A stretch of DNA of 64,000 nt from CAZRCZ01 sp964598765. GTDB lineage: Bacteria > Sumerlaeota > Sumerlaeia > MVZB01 > JAJFLK01. The notes beneath the pieces were generated by a model, which had not been told where the DNA came from, made no database searches, and was given only the letters and a program-made list of their open reading frames with translations. The stretch's first letter is position 1. Each line of letters starts with the position of its first letter. Below are positions 24,401-32,561 of the stretch, in pieces. The stretch is taken from assembly GCA_964598765.1 (NCBI GenBank), contig CAZRCZ010000003.1:62001-126000 (forward strand), read 5' to 3'. The translations under genes and the position numbers were made by a program.

Positions 24401-27296
24401 CGGAGTTCCGATCATTGACGATTTGATTGACGAGCCGAACGAAGATTTCACGTTCACGCTTTCCAATCCGGTCAACGCCACGCCGGACAACATGACGCAG
24501 ACGGTCACGATCTTGGACAACGACCCTCCTCCGACGGTGGATTTCATTCCGGCGGCTCAATCTGCGCTGGAAAACGTGGGGAGCATCGTAGTGACGGTCC
24601 GGCTTTCCAATCCCTCCGCCTTCCCGATTTCCGTGAATTTCGCTACGGTCCCGGGCACGGCGATTTCGCCGGATGATTTCATTACGACGTCGGGGCTGTT
24701 GAGCTTCGCTCCGGGCGAGCTACAGAAACAATTCAACGTCACGATCACCGATGATTATTTCTGGGAGCCGACTGAAGACTTCACGATCCAGCTTTCCAAT
24801 CCGGTCAATTGCTCGCTGGGCGTCGGGACGCAGACCGACACGATCTTGGACGACGATCCGCTTCCCGGCCCCTACGGCCAGCGTGAGCCGGTCGAGAAAT
24901 ATGACGGTGAAGGACGCGATCCGGGATTGTTCGGCCATCTCGTCCACGATTCGCTCGGCAACCTTCACGCCTGCTACTATGAGGAGGAGCAGAAGAACCT
25001 GAAATACGCGCACGGTGTCCGAAGCCCGGTCACCGGACTTGTGAAATGGTCGGTGCAGACGGTGGATTCGGTCGGGGACGTGGGACGCTATTGTTCGATT
25101 GCGGTGGACCCGGCCAATCGTCCCGCCATTTCGTATTACGACGCCACGAACCGTAAACTCAAGGTGGCTTGGGACAAAAATGGAGACGGCGATTTCGAGC
25201 AGAACGGGACGATTTTCGGCCGCGACGACGCCACCGGCTTCTATGAAATTCAGTCGGTGGACGCCTCCAGCCCGAACGTCGGCACGTGGACTTCAATCAC
25301 CACTGACGTTCGGAATTTCCTCCACGTTTCCTACAAGGATGAATACAACGGGAGACTGAAATACGCCTATTACGACGGATTCGTATGGGTCGTTGACACG
25401 GCGGCAACCACCCCCGTCGCGCCGATCTCGGGCGATTATTCCTCGATTCTGGTGGACGACACGCAGGCGGGCGTTGGCGTCATCCGAATCTTCATCGCCT
25501 ATCAGGACGGCGCGAACCACGATTTGGAGATGGCATGGAAGGTGGCCGCTTTCCCGACGTGGAACAACTTTGCGACGTTGGATCCGGGGGGAGACACCGG
25601 CTTCTACATTGATTCCAAGTTCAACCAGCCGAAGGACCGCATCTATGTCTCGTATCAAGACGCAGTGACGACCTCCTCGACGGAGGCCAAACTCAAGCTG
25701 GCCACTATTGATTTGTCGGGCTTCTTTGTCTCGACCGAGGAGGTCCAGAGTTGCACCCCGAATTGGTTGGATCCCTGCCCGGTTTCGTCGTCGACGGGGG
25801 ATTGGGGTTACTATTCCTCGGTTGCCGTGGATGGATCAGGGCTTCCCTATATCGCCCACTATGACAACACTTACGGCAATCTCCTCTTGGAGCATCGGCT
25901 AATCACGTCGCAATTCCCCTTGATCCCCCCGTCGCAGTATTACGCGCAAAAACGGCGGGTTGAGACGACCGGTGACGTCGGATTATTCACCTCCTCCGAC
26001 CATCACGCCTACACCACGCCCGTGAGCCAAGACATCGTGCGGACCGGATTCTGGGATGCCAGCCACACGGCCTTCCGGATGGCGACGATTGTCAACGACG
26101 CAGTCAACACGAACACGGCGACCTACGTTGACGGAGCGAAGGTCGGCGAATATTCCTCGGTCGGCGTGGATTTGGCGCGCAATGCCGTGCTCGCCTATTA
26201 CGACAATCCGAAGGGATCGCTTTACCTGACGCGGAAGATCGGACCAAATTACAAACCGTGGTCCGATCCCTTCCTCGTGGACGATTCCAGCGCGTCGCGC
26301 GCGCGACCGTTGGATATTTACACGATTGACAGCAACAAATACTCGCGCGCGGACTTCTCGCAGACTGGACTTTTTGTTTCGATGGTCGTGGACCCGACGG
26401 ATCACGCCCACTTGGCCTATTACGATCAATTGCGCCGGGAATTGAACTATTCGGTCGCCGACCTCGGAACAAGCACGACGATGCGAATTGGCGTGGACGA
26501 GAGACCGGAGCGCGGCCAATACGCCGCGCAAGCGCGATTTGGCGCGCAATACGCCGTTGCGTATTATCAGGCGCTCGACCCGAATTTCAGTTCCGAAGCA
26601 AGTCCCGATCCGTTGGGCAACGGACCGCAATTGCGCGTCGCCATCGGCGATGGATTCACAAGCGGCGGCTGGACCTTGATGTCGGTGGATAACTCCGGTG
26701 ACGTGGGGAGATACTGCTCCCTCGCCTACGATTCGTCGGGAAATCTTCACGCCGCCTATTACGACGGAACCAATTACAATCTGAAGTATGCCCGCCTCGA
26801 CGTGGGCTTCGGGGTCTGGTTCACGCAAACGGTGGACGCCAGCCCAAACCTTGACGGACTCTACACTTCGATCGCGATCAATCCCGTGACAAATCAACCG
26901 GCGATTTCGTATTACGATCTGACGGCCGCCGCGTTGAAATACGCCGAATTCAACGGAGTCGGCTGGAACATCCAAACCGTGGATGACGTCGGCGATGTCG
27001 GACTTTACACGCAGTTGCGATTCGATCCGGTGCGCGGAGTTGTTTACATCCTGTATCACGACGCGACGAACGAGGCGTTGAAGATCGCGATCCGGACGAT
27101 TGCAAACCCGACGTGGACGATCATTGACACGGTGGAATCGGGCGGCGTCGGAATGCGGCCCTCCTTGTTTATTGATAGCAACGGCAGAGTCCGCATGTCC
27201 TACTACGACGAACAACGTGGCGATTTGATCTACCGTGAAACCGCTCCGCCTCCCGCCTCGGCGGTCGCTCCGATCATCTGGACGCAATACGAGTAG
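21483..27296 (+). CDS. Giant secreted protein: Thr/Pro/Arg repeat stalks, two Calx-beta domains, propeller-like repeats
   Basis: This is a 1,937-residue protein with a Sec signal (SLLAALVVLMVHAGVQVGVQA). The order is: a jelly-roll-like N-terminal domain (about 30-190); a first low-complexity stalk of TRTATLSP-type units (about 195-440); a globular domain starting CLGDGAGDTIGY (about 440-665); a second stalk (about 668-905); two Calx-beta domains (FIRVNPAAQSVDEAVG and VDFIPAAQSALENVG, each with an Asp-rich end, DNDPPP and DDDPLP); then about 800 residues of recurring blades such as GDVGRYCSIAVDPANRPAIS, YYDATNRKLKVAW and GNLHAAYYDGTNYNLKYA. Calx-beta domains bind calcium, so the protein is probably an extracellular calcium-stiffened adhesin or matrix protein. 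No sortase, PEP-CTERM or type IX tail is visible. Start chosen at MRKNDQKN (21483). Confidence 0.85.
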   Translation: MRKNDQKNVGRSLLAALVVLMVHAGVQVGVQAQPCGTLLDRANADLTGYPNPGTISSGTYANTNGSDNSYEVLREAWNGTYNQLIHKWTIPLSGTAVTATSRTFAVEAFHNATGTPIDDYIFAYSTDNITYTNMLTVTKTADNNTAQTFVLPGGLSGTLYIRVVDSSTGDTTNNSPNRNTISVDDMYVSSVVTCPTRTPTPTATRTSTPTQTSTISPSPTRSATPTPTRTVTLSPTRSATGSPTRTATNSPTPSASGSPTRTATNSPTRTASLTPTATRTATRSPTRTATLSTTRTATGSPTRTATLSPTRTASLTSTATRTATLSPTRTATGSATRTATLSATRSATLSPTRTASLTSTATRTATLSPTRTATDSATRTATLSPTMSATLSPTRTATGSPTRSATVSATRSATTSPTRTATSSATRTATATPTPTPCLGDGAGDTIGYQLGGGGGGWGVAPYPNAPMPDAEVDILQFCVTDDCSGLNFLIDLGAYPSTITKPPIVEIAVDVPGVVGVGTTWYDPGTKMTNAPNVGINGSPAWSWDVLISTDVNGGMAYLWLPGFLVNTSVPLVWTPSNTGPSQIQFTIPWGGSLPQPSQGTILGFAVMSAHSTGSGLGTSAAPDSDPDDVITNATGILANSTANELFDSPLGPYSTDYKTTHTLTGCAPTPTRTPTATTTQTATASPTVTATSSPTRTATLSPTITATLSPTRTATVSPTVTATLSPTRTATLSPTVTATLSPTRTATLSPTVTATLSPTRTATLSPTRTASASPTMSSTVTPTTTASFTVTRTATLSPTRSATLSPTRTATLSPTMSATLSPTRTATLSPTRTGTLSPTRTATLSPTRTATLSPTRTGTPSPTMSATPSPTRSATLSPTRTATLSPTRTATPSPTRTATPTPTIFIRVNPAAQSVDEAVGVTSITVELSAPFGLPVTVDYATADGTAIAPGDYTSVSGSLLFTPGETSKVIGVPIIDDLIDEPNEDFTFTLSNPVNATPDNMTQTVTILDNDPPPTVDFIPAAQSALENVGSIVVTVRLSNPSAFPISVNFATVPGTAISPDDFITTSGLLSFAPGELQKQFNVTITDDYFWEPTEDFTIQLSNPVNCSLGVGTQTDTILDDDPLPGPYGQREPVEKYDGEGRDPGLFGHLVHDSLGNLHACYYEEEQKNLKYAHGVRSPVTGLVKWSVQTVDSVGDVGRYCSIAVDPANRPAISYYDATNRKLKVAWDKNGDGDFEQNGTIFGRDDATGFYEIQSVDASSPNVGTWTSITTDVRNFLHVSYKDEYNGRLKYAYYDGFVWVVDTAATTPVAPISGDYSSILVDDTQAGVGVIRIFIAYQDGANHDLEMAWKVAAFPTWNNFATLDPGGDTGFYIDSKFNQPKDRIYVSYQDAVTTSSTEAKLKLATIDLSGFFVSTEEVQSCTPNWLDPCPVSSSTGDWGYYSSVAVDGSGLPYIAHYDNTYGNLLLEHRLITSQFPLIPPSQYYAQKRRVETTGDVGLFTSSDHHAYTTPVSQDIVRTGFWDASHTAFRMATIVNDAVNTNTATYVDGAKVGEYSSVGVDLARNAVLAYYDNPKGSLYLTRKIGPNYKPWSDPFLVDDSSASRARPLDIYTIDSNKYSRADFSQTGLFVSMVVDPTDHAHLAYYDQLRRELNYSVADLGTSTTMRIGVDERPERGQYAAQARFGAQYAVAYYQALDPNFSSEASPDPLGNGPQLRVAIGDGFTSGGWTLMSVDNSGDVGRYCSLAYDSSGNLHAAYYDGTNYNLKYARLDVGFGVWFTQTVDASPNLDGLYTSIAINPVTNQPAISYYDLTAAALKYAEFNGVGWNIQTVDDVGDVGLYTQLRFDPVRGVVYILYHDATNEALKIAIRTIANPTWTIIDTVESGGVGMRPSLFIDSNGRVRMSYYDEQRGDLIYRETAPPPASAVAPIIWTQYE
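22065..22790 (+). repeat. Tandem coding repeat, first Thr/Pro/Arg stalk
   Basis: Degenerate 6- and 8-codon units (T-R-T-A-T-L-S-P and variants) fill this stretch. At the DNA level, cgcgacgctttc / ccgacgcgaacggc-type blocks recur in phase, with nearly identical 60-90 bp super-repeats (for example around 22415-22460 and 22540-22585). Confidence 0.85.
23487..24195 (+). repeat. Tandem coding repeat, second Thr/Pro/Arg stalk
   Basis: The composition matches the first stalk (units SPTVTATLSPTRTATL), interrupted by a Thr/Ser segment (TMSSTVTPTTTASFTVT) and ending PTPTIFIRVNP, where the first Calx-beta domain begins. Confidence 0.85.
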
Positions 27297-27297
27297 C

Positions 27298-28800
27298 GTG
27301 TCTCTTTGGCGCTCAAGAAAGCTGAAATGGCTCTTGGTGGCGGGAGCCGTTGTTCTCCTACTTTCCTGCCGCCTGATCTATCACCTCGCGCGGACTGCGA
27401 TTCACGACAAAGAGGCACGCGAAACACTGCCCGTCGGTTTTGTGAGCGACCACGGCAGGTTGGATCAGACTCATGTCGCGGATGTCATTGAAGTCCCCGA
27501 GGCCGAGGACGAGGCCCAACGGATCGTCCGTTCGGCTCTCCAACGCGCCCGCGCGGAGGGGTTGCGCATTTCCATCGCCGGAGCGCGGCACAGCATGGGA
27601 GGGCAGACCGTTTATCCGGAAGGCATTCAGCTCGACATGCTCCCTCATGATGGAATGGAATTGGACCCGGCGCGCGGGATTCTTCACGTTCAATCCGGAG
27701 CGCGTTGGTCCGCGATCATTCCCTATCTGGACGACCGCGGTTGGTCCGTCGCGGTGATGCAGTCCAATAACCCGTTCACGGTTGGCGGTTCGATCAGCGT
27801 CAATGCTCACGGATGGCAGGCCGATCGTCCTCCGATTGCTTCGACGGTGGAATCCTTCGGCATTATGAAAGCCGACGGCTCGTTGATTCAGTGCAACCGC
27901 AACCGGAACAGCGAGCTATTTTCCCTCGCTCTGGGGGGCTACGGCCTCTTCGGCGTCATCATGGACGTTGATTTGCGATTGGTTCCCAATGAGCTTTACC
28001 AACTCCGAACCAAGATTGTTCCGACGACCCGCTACGCCGACGAATTCGACCGTCTGGCGAGGCAATCCGAGGACGCCGCCATGGCCTTTGGACGGCTTTC
28101 GATCGAAACATCGCCCGATAGATTTCTCCGCGAGGCTTCGCTCAATGTGTTTTACCGCGTAGCGGCGCCCAAGAACGGCAAGTTCCCGGCCCTTCGGGAT
28201 CCCGAAATGGAGGATCTCGTGCGATGGGTTTTTCGCGGTTCGGTTGGGAGCGATTACGGAAAAAAAGTTCGCTGGGAGAGCGAGAAACGAATCGAACCGC
28301 TGTTGCAACGCAAGGTGTTTTCCCGCAACCAGATTCTGAATCAGGGCATCGAAATTTATGAGAATCGTTCCGCCGACTCGACCGATATTTTGCACGAGTA
28401 TTTCATTCCGCCGGAGCATTTCGAGGATTTTCTGGAACGATGCCGCGCCATAATACCCGCTCACCGCGCCGACTTGCTCAACGTCACGATCCGCGACCTC
28501 CGCGAGGACAAGGATACGTTTCTTCGATACGCGACGGGCGACATGTTCGCGTTTGTGATGTTGTTCAATCTTAAGCGAACGGGGGAGGCGGATCTAGCGA
28601 TGTCGGCGATGACGCGCGAATTGGCGGACGCCGCAATCGGATTGGGAGGAAGGTTCTATCTTCCATACCGGCTTCACGCAACGCGGGAACAGACGCTATC
28701 GGCTTATCCGCAGGCGCGCCGGTTCTTCGAACTCAAGCGGAAACATGACCCGGAGGAAATCTTTCAGAATCAGCTTTATGCCAAATACGGTCGTCTCTGA
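27298..28800 (+). CDS. Membrane-anchored FAD-binding (PCMH-type) oxidoreductase
   Basis: This 500-residue protein starts at a GTG 1 bp after the giant-protein stop; an in-frame GTG at 27235 would overlap it. A single N-terminal membrane helix (WLLVAGAVVLLLSCRLIYH) is followed by a VAO/GlcD-type FAD domain: ISIAGARHSMGGQTVYPEGI, with H98 a candidate for covalent FAD, then the FAD-binding stretch from NPFTVGGSISVNAHG and GGYGLFGVIMDVDLRLVP. The C-terminal half carries a substrate-cap domain and ends in ARRFFELKRKHDPEEIFQNQ, typical of D-arabinono-1,4-lactone/L-gulonolactone oxidase-like enzymes. It probably oxidises a sugar or lactone at the membrane, passing electrons to quinone or oxygen. The substrate is unknown. 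Confidence 0.85.
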   Translation: MSLWRSRKLKWLLVAGAVVLLLSCRLIYHLARTAIHDKEARETLPVGFVSDHGRLDQTHVADVIEVPEAEDEAQRIVRSALQRARAEGLRISIAGARHSMGGQTVYPEGIQLDMLPHDGMELDPARGILHVQSGARWSAIIPYLDDRGWSVAVMQSNNPFTVGGSISVNAHGWQADRPPIASTVESFGIMKADGSLIQCNRNRNSELFSLALGGYGLFGVIMDVDLRLVPNELYQLRTKIVPTTRYADEFDRLARQSEDAAMAFGRLSIETSPDRFLREASLNVFYRVAAPKNGKFPALRDPEMEDLVRWVFRGSVGSDYGKKVRWESEKRIEPLLQRKVFSRNQILNQGIEIYENRSADSTDILHEYFIPPEHFEDFLERCRAIIPAHRADLLNVTIRDLREDKDTFLRYATGDMFAFVMLFNLKRTGEADLAMSAMTRELADAAIGLGGRFYLPYRLHATREQTLSAYPQARRFFELKRKHDPEEIFQNQLYAKYGRL

Positions 28801-29141
28801 ATTTGCTCGAGAGATTGTTCTTCAGTCTCTCGAGCGCTTCGCCGAATCCACTCCGCTCCACTATGTCGGGGATACCGATAGCGTCGTCCAAGCCGGTTTC
28901 TCCAAGCAATCTGGTCCCGCCGTCGCAGGTGAGCAAGAAACCTTCCGGTGGTCCATCTTTGTTCAGACACGCACGTTCTCCATTCGCGAAGGGGCGATTT
29001 CTGGGATTGGAGTCGTGGGCCTATATTTTTGGAGGGACACCGGTCGGACTGGCGACCTATCGGCCATGGTAGCGCCGTTGAAACTGGCCCGGACAAGTCA
29101 TGCCGTCCGCGTCAAACCGACATGCGCGAGGCGGCTTGATT
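28801..29141. other. 341-bp gap; hairpin then no clear gene
   Basis: Apart from the 28805-28835 hairpin I see no gene with a domain, signal or ribosome site on either strand. It lies between convergent transcription units (FAD oxidoreductase and glycine-zipper lipoprotein), so it may hold terminators only. Confidence 0.5.
28805..28835. terminator. Hairpin after the FAD oxidoreductase gene
   Basis: GCTCGAGAGA (28805-28814) pairs perfectly with TCTCTCGAGC (28826-28835) across an 11-nt loop, starting 5 bp after the stop codon. No T-run follows, so it may be a mRNA 3'-end structure or a bidirectional terminator of non-classical type. Confidence 0.5.
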
Positions 29142-29561
29142 TCAATGCCGATAGCCGAAATAAAAATACCCATACGGCGGAGGAGGAGCCGGATAGGCGT
29201 AGGGGTAGTAGTAGGGATACCTGTAATAATAATACGGGGGAGGGGCAGTTTGATAAGGAGGATTTTGCCCTTGAGTACCCGAGGGAGGTTGCGCGTTTTG
29301 CGGGGGTTGGGCCGAGGCCGCCCCATGCTGGTATCCGGCATTGTAGGCGTCGGCGGAATTGCCAAGCAACCCGCCCAGAGCGGCTCCGCTGGCCGCGCCG
29401 ATCAACGCGCCATTCCCCGGATGCCCCGTTGCGGCGCCGATTAGCGCACCCAAACCCGCTCCGAGCAAACCACCATTCACGACTCCTTGATCCGTATAGG
29501 TGACGCATCCGGCGGCATACATCACCGCCGCTATCAATCCAACTCCGCAAATTTTACGCAT
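29142..29561 (-). CDS. Glycine-zipper outer-membrane lipoprotein
   Basis: This is a 139-residue protein from ATG at 29561. The signal peptide MRKICGVGLIAAVMYAAGC ends in a lipobox (YAAGC, Cys19). A glycine-zipper membrane motif follows (GGLLGAGLGALIGAATGHPG and GALIGAASGAALGGLLGNSA), as in SlyB/Rick_17kDa-type envelope proteins. The C-terminal third is Pro/Gln then Tyr/Pro-rich (YYYYRYPYYYPYAYP), typical of exposed tails. It probably stabilises or modulates the envelope. It is transcribed alone on the minus strand. Confidence 0.8.
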   Translation of the reverse strand: MRKICGVGLIAAVMYAAGCVTYTDQGVVNGGLLGAGLGALIGAATGHPGNGALIGAASGAALGGLLGNSADAYNAGYQHGAASAQPPQNAQPPSGTQGQNPPYQTAPPPYYYYRYPYYYPYAYPAPPPPYGYFYFGYRH

Positions 29562-29768
29562 GATCGTTATCCTTTCTTCGCATTGGGCCGGGAACTTGAA
29601 AAACCGACGGTTCGGAGCCTTTGCCCGCGCCCACGTTCCCACTCATCTGACACCAGTATACGGCAAAATGTTCCAATCTCACAACACTATCGCTCAATCG
29701 AACGGCAAGGGGATCAATTTGACTTGAGCGGGAGCATCGGGGATGCTTGGAGCGGACGAGACGAAGTG

Positions 29769-31049
29769 ATGCATTCAAAATTTCTTATTATTTTCCTTTG
29801 GTTCCTGTTCATAGGTGGCGAGATTCGCGCTGAGCCGCAGGTTCTCTATTTTTACCAGCGCGGCTATGTCGCCGGAGGCGAGGGGACGCCGACCAGACTC
29901 ACCGACTCTGCGCTGGCGGGATTTGCCCGGAGAAATCCCAGCATCAAGGTCAAGATCGTCGGTCTGCCTTGGAGCCGCGAAGGAGATTTGAAACTCCGCG
30001 CGGTTTTGCTCAATCGCGGGAAAATTGATTGCTTTCGCGTCACGAACGACCAACTTCCCGATTTTATCCCACGCACAGGGATTTTGCTCTCTCCCATTGA
30101 TCCTTACCTGACCGTCGCGGACCGGGACGACTTTAATCCTTCGGCGTTGAACGCGGTGCGGCACAACGGGAAAATCATGGCTTGGCCGCTCTGGTCAACC
30201 GCGCTGGTTCTGATCGGCAATCCTTCGATCATGCAAGAACGCGGCGTTGAGCCTGCGTCGCCCGATCATCCTTGGTCGTGGGAGCAATTTGTCGAGGCGC
30301 TCCGGCAAACCACGTTCCGGCGCTCGGACGGCTCCGAAGTTTGGGGATTGACCGCTCCGGCGCGTCCGCCGCTGTTTGAATGGAGTCCTCTGCTCTGGGC
30401 CAACGTGGGACCGATTTTTCTTTCAAGGGAAACGTCGGAAGAAAATTCAGGATCGAATCTCGGATTGGCTTCAGGATTGGGTTCCGCGCTCCAAAAGGTT
30501 TCGGAATTGCGCGAATTGGGGGTTCTGGTTCCTTCGTTTGGGATTGATGATCAGCCGACGGCGCAGGATCAATTTCTATCAGGGCGCGCGGCGTTTATTC
30601 TCAGTTCTCCCGCCTTCATCCGAACTTTGGCGTCGAAAAAAATGCCCTACGTCATTCTTCCGCCGCCGATGGGCGATTTCGGCAAGCCGATCACGACGGG
30701 CGCGCTGGGATGTTTCGCCGTCGTGGCCCATCCGGAAAATCCGGCGCGAACCCAAGCCGCGCATCGGTTGGCACGGTATCTGACCTCAGCGGAAGTCGCC
30801 GACGACGCGCCCGGATGGTATCTCGCGCCACCGGTGCGCCGTTCGGTCAAGTCCTTCGAGAACGATCCCGATTACAAGGGGCTGATGGAAATCGTCCGCA
30901 CGGCGGTTTACATGAATCCTCCCGGCGGCGTCGGGTTTCTCGAAACCACGGTCATTCCGAAGTTCCAAGCGGTGTTGTTGGGGGAATTGCCTCCCGACCG
31001 CGCGATTTTGGATATCCGATCGGCGTATGCCCGAAAGGCGCTGGATTAA
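29769..31049 (+). CDS. ABC-type extracellular solute-binding protein (sugar type)
   Basis: This is a 426-residue periplasmic binding protein with a Sec signal (FLIIFLWFLFIGGEIRA). The fold signs are LTDSALAGFARRNPSIKVKI, GKIMAWPLWSTALVLIGNPS, PDHPWSWEQFVEALRQT, FLSGRAAFILSSPAF, TTGALGCFAVVAHPENP and AHRLARYLTSAEVA, the usual cluster for MalE/UgpB-type carbohydrate-binding proteins. No permease or ATPase of the CUT1 class lies beside it, so it is an orphan component here or serves as a sensor. Start chosen at MHSKFLIIF because upstream sequence lacks signal-peptide character. Confidence 0.85.
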   Translation: MHSKFLIIFLWFLFIGGEIRAEPQVLYFYQRGYVAGGEGTPTRLTDSALAGFARRNPSIKVKIVGLPWSREGDLKLRAVLLNRGKIDCFRVTNDQLPDFIPRTGILLSPIDPYLTVADRDDFNPSALNAVRHNGKIMAWPLWSTALVLIGNPSIMQERGVEPASPDHPWSWEQFVEALRQTTFRRSDGSEVWGLTAPARPPLFEWSPLLWANVGPIFLSRETSEENSGSNLGLASGLGSALQKVSELRELGVLVPSFGIDDQPTAQDQFLSGRAAFILSSPAFIRTLASKKMPYVILPPPMGDFGKPITTGALGCFAVVAHPENPARTQAAHRLARYLTSAEVADDAPGWYLAPPVRRSVKSFENDPDYKGLMEIVRTAVYMNPPGGVGFLETTVIPKFQAVLLGELPPDRAILDIRSAYARKALD

Positions 31050-31053
31050 ATTG

Positions 31054-31098
31054 CCCCGACGCTACGGATGATTTTTCAGGACGTAAAGCGTGTCGGGG
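31054..31098. terminator. Possible bidirectional terminator between convergent genes
   Basis: CCCCGAC (31054-31060) pairs with GTCGGGG (31092-31098), extended by GCT (31061-31063) with AGC (31087-31089) across a 2-nt bulge. It overlaps the last codons of the minus-strand glycosyltransferase and lies 5 bp after the plus-strand stop. The loop contains an ATTTTT run. Confidence 0.4.
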
Positions 31099-32561
31099 CG
31101 CGTGCCGCCGCCCGTGACGGGAAAAAATCGAACGCCTATTTCCTCGATCCGCCCTTGTCTCTGATAATTTTGAGACAAGACTCGATCAAACCATCCGCTC
31201 TCCCACCATCCCGCGTCCACGATGACCGCTCGATATTTGCGCTCCAGAAGGGCGGCCTCGATTTCTTGGAGAAACGCATTCTTGACCGGGCTGTTCCTCA
31301 GCATGAAGAAATGAAGGCCGAGTCCGGGGGAATTACCGCTTTTGCCGGCTCGCCGCGCCAAATATCCGTGATAGGGAATCAGAACATCCCCTTGGATGGA
31401 TCGGACCTTCTGGAGGAGTCTCTCACCGGCTTCGCGGTCTTCGGCGGTTGGGATTTGCGCCGCCGGATTATAGCGAAGGAATGAAAATTGGACCAAGCAG
31501 AAGACCAACGCCAAAATTTCCAATAACCTCCCCCGTCGCGTGTTTTGGTTTCCACACATGTCGAGCCAATGTTGTAAGCCTAATCCAAACAAAATTGACA
31601 TTACCGCGACAAACGGAATGAAAACATTGTCATAACCTCCCGCACGGAGGCGGGAGGAATACGCGGCGGCGAAGGAGCCAAGGGAGGCGCAGAAATAAAA
31701 TGATTTGCTCTTCAAATTGGTCTTTGGAGCCGGAAGGAGAAAATAGACAAACCCCATCGAGGCTTCCACCGGAAGTTGCAGGACGAATGTTCCCCACAAT
31801 AATCCGAAAAGCGACTCCCTCTGGAGTCCCGTCGCCGCGGGAAGAAAAAAAGCGCAGTAGTGATACCAACGCCCATATACCGCCTCCAAAGATAAAACGC
31901 CGAGCGCGCACACGCCGAGCAACGAGCCGCCGAACCTCACACCCCGCTTCCAATCCCATACAAATTCGTGGAGAACAATCGGCGCGAGAGCCATCAGCGC
32001 GGTTTGCTTGGAGAGAATAGCCAGCGCGCCCAAGACCCCCGCCAGAATGATGCCCTTGTTCGACTTTGCGCGACGCAGGGCGAAAAGGCTCCAAAGCCAC
32101 AGCGCAATGAAGAGCATATCCACGCGCGCCAAATCAAACCACGCTCCGCAGAGACGAAACGCCGCCAGAAAAGCCGCCGTCGAAAGATAGGCGCACCGCC
32201 GCGATCCGGTCTCCAATCTGACCAACGAATAAATCGCCCATGACGACGCACCGGAAGCGAGAAACGAGACCAATCGCGGAGGGAAAAATCCATCGCCAAG
32301 GGCAAACGCAAACGGAGCGCAAAGGTAATAGTAAAGTGGATTATAGATGTAGGGAACGAACTCAAGGGATGGCTTTGTGTAGATACTTTGCCCCGCCATC
32401 ACTCGTTTGACGTGATCCAGCGTTCCGCCTTCCATCCATTCCAACTCGAACGGATAATTGATCCGGCGGGTGACAATGTAAAGGAACGAAACGATGAAAT
32501 AAGTCGCCGCACCGAGAACGGCGATGCGAGCGCACGACACAATCCAGCGCCCCTGCTTCAT
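31062..32561 (-). CDS. GT-C family membrane glycosyltransferase (third of a three-gene operon)
   Basis: This 499-residue protein has about ten hydrophobic helices. The N-terminal loop after helix 1 carries NYPFELEWMEGGTLDHVKR, with acidic residues where GT-C enzymes place their catalytic Asp/Glu. PSLEFVPYIYNPLYYYL and FRLCGAWFDLARVDMLFIAL follow. Such enzymes use polyprenyl-phosphate sugars to glycosylate lipids, polymers or proteins on the periplasmic face. It is clearly a paralogue of the next gene upstream (32558-34081), with the same motifs in the same order. Starts and stops overlap by 4 bp (ATGA), so the operon is translationally coupled. Acceptor unknown. Confidence 0.8.
   Translation of the reverse strand: MKQGRWIVSCARIAVLGAATYFIVSFLYIVTRRINYPFELEWMEGGTLDHVKRVMAGQSIYTKPSLEFVPYIYNPLYYYLCAPFAFALGDGFFPPRLVSFLASGASSWAIYSLVRLETGSRRCAYLSTAAFLAAFRLCGAWFDLARVDMLFIALWLWSLFALRRAKSNKGIILAGVLGALAILSKQTALMALAPIVLHEFVWDWKRGVRFGGSLLGVCALGVLSLEAVYGRWYHYCAFFLPAATGLQRESLFGLLWGTFVLQLPVEASMGFVYFLLPAPKTNLKSKSFYFCASLGSFAAAYSSRLRAGGYDNVFIPFVAVMSILFGLGLQHWLDMCGNQNTRRGRLLEILALVFCLVQFSFLRYNPAAQIPTAEDREAGERLLQKVRSIQGDVLIPYHGYLARRAGKSGNSPGLGLHFFMLRNSPVKNAFLQEIEAALLERKYRAVIVDAGWWESGWFDRVLSQNYQRQGRIEEIGVRFFPVTGGGTRPDTLYVLKNHP

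Noticed and set aside
25983..27287. 434-codon minus-strand frame opposite the propeller region
   Set aside because: Shadow of repeated Tyr-Tyr-Asp/Gly-Asp-Val codons; no recognisable motif.
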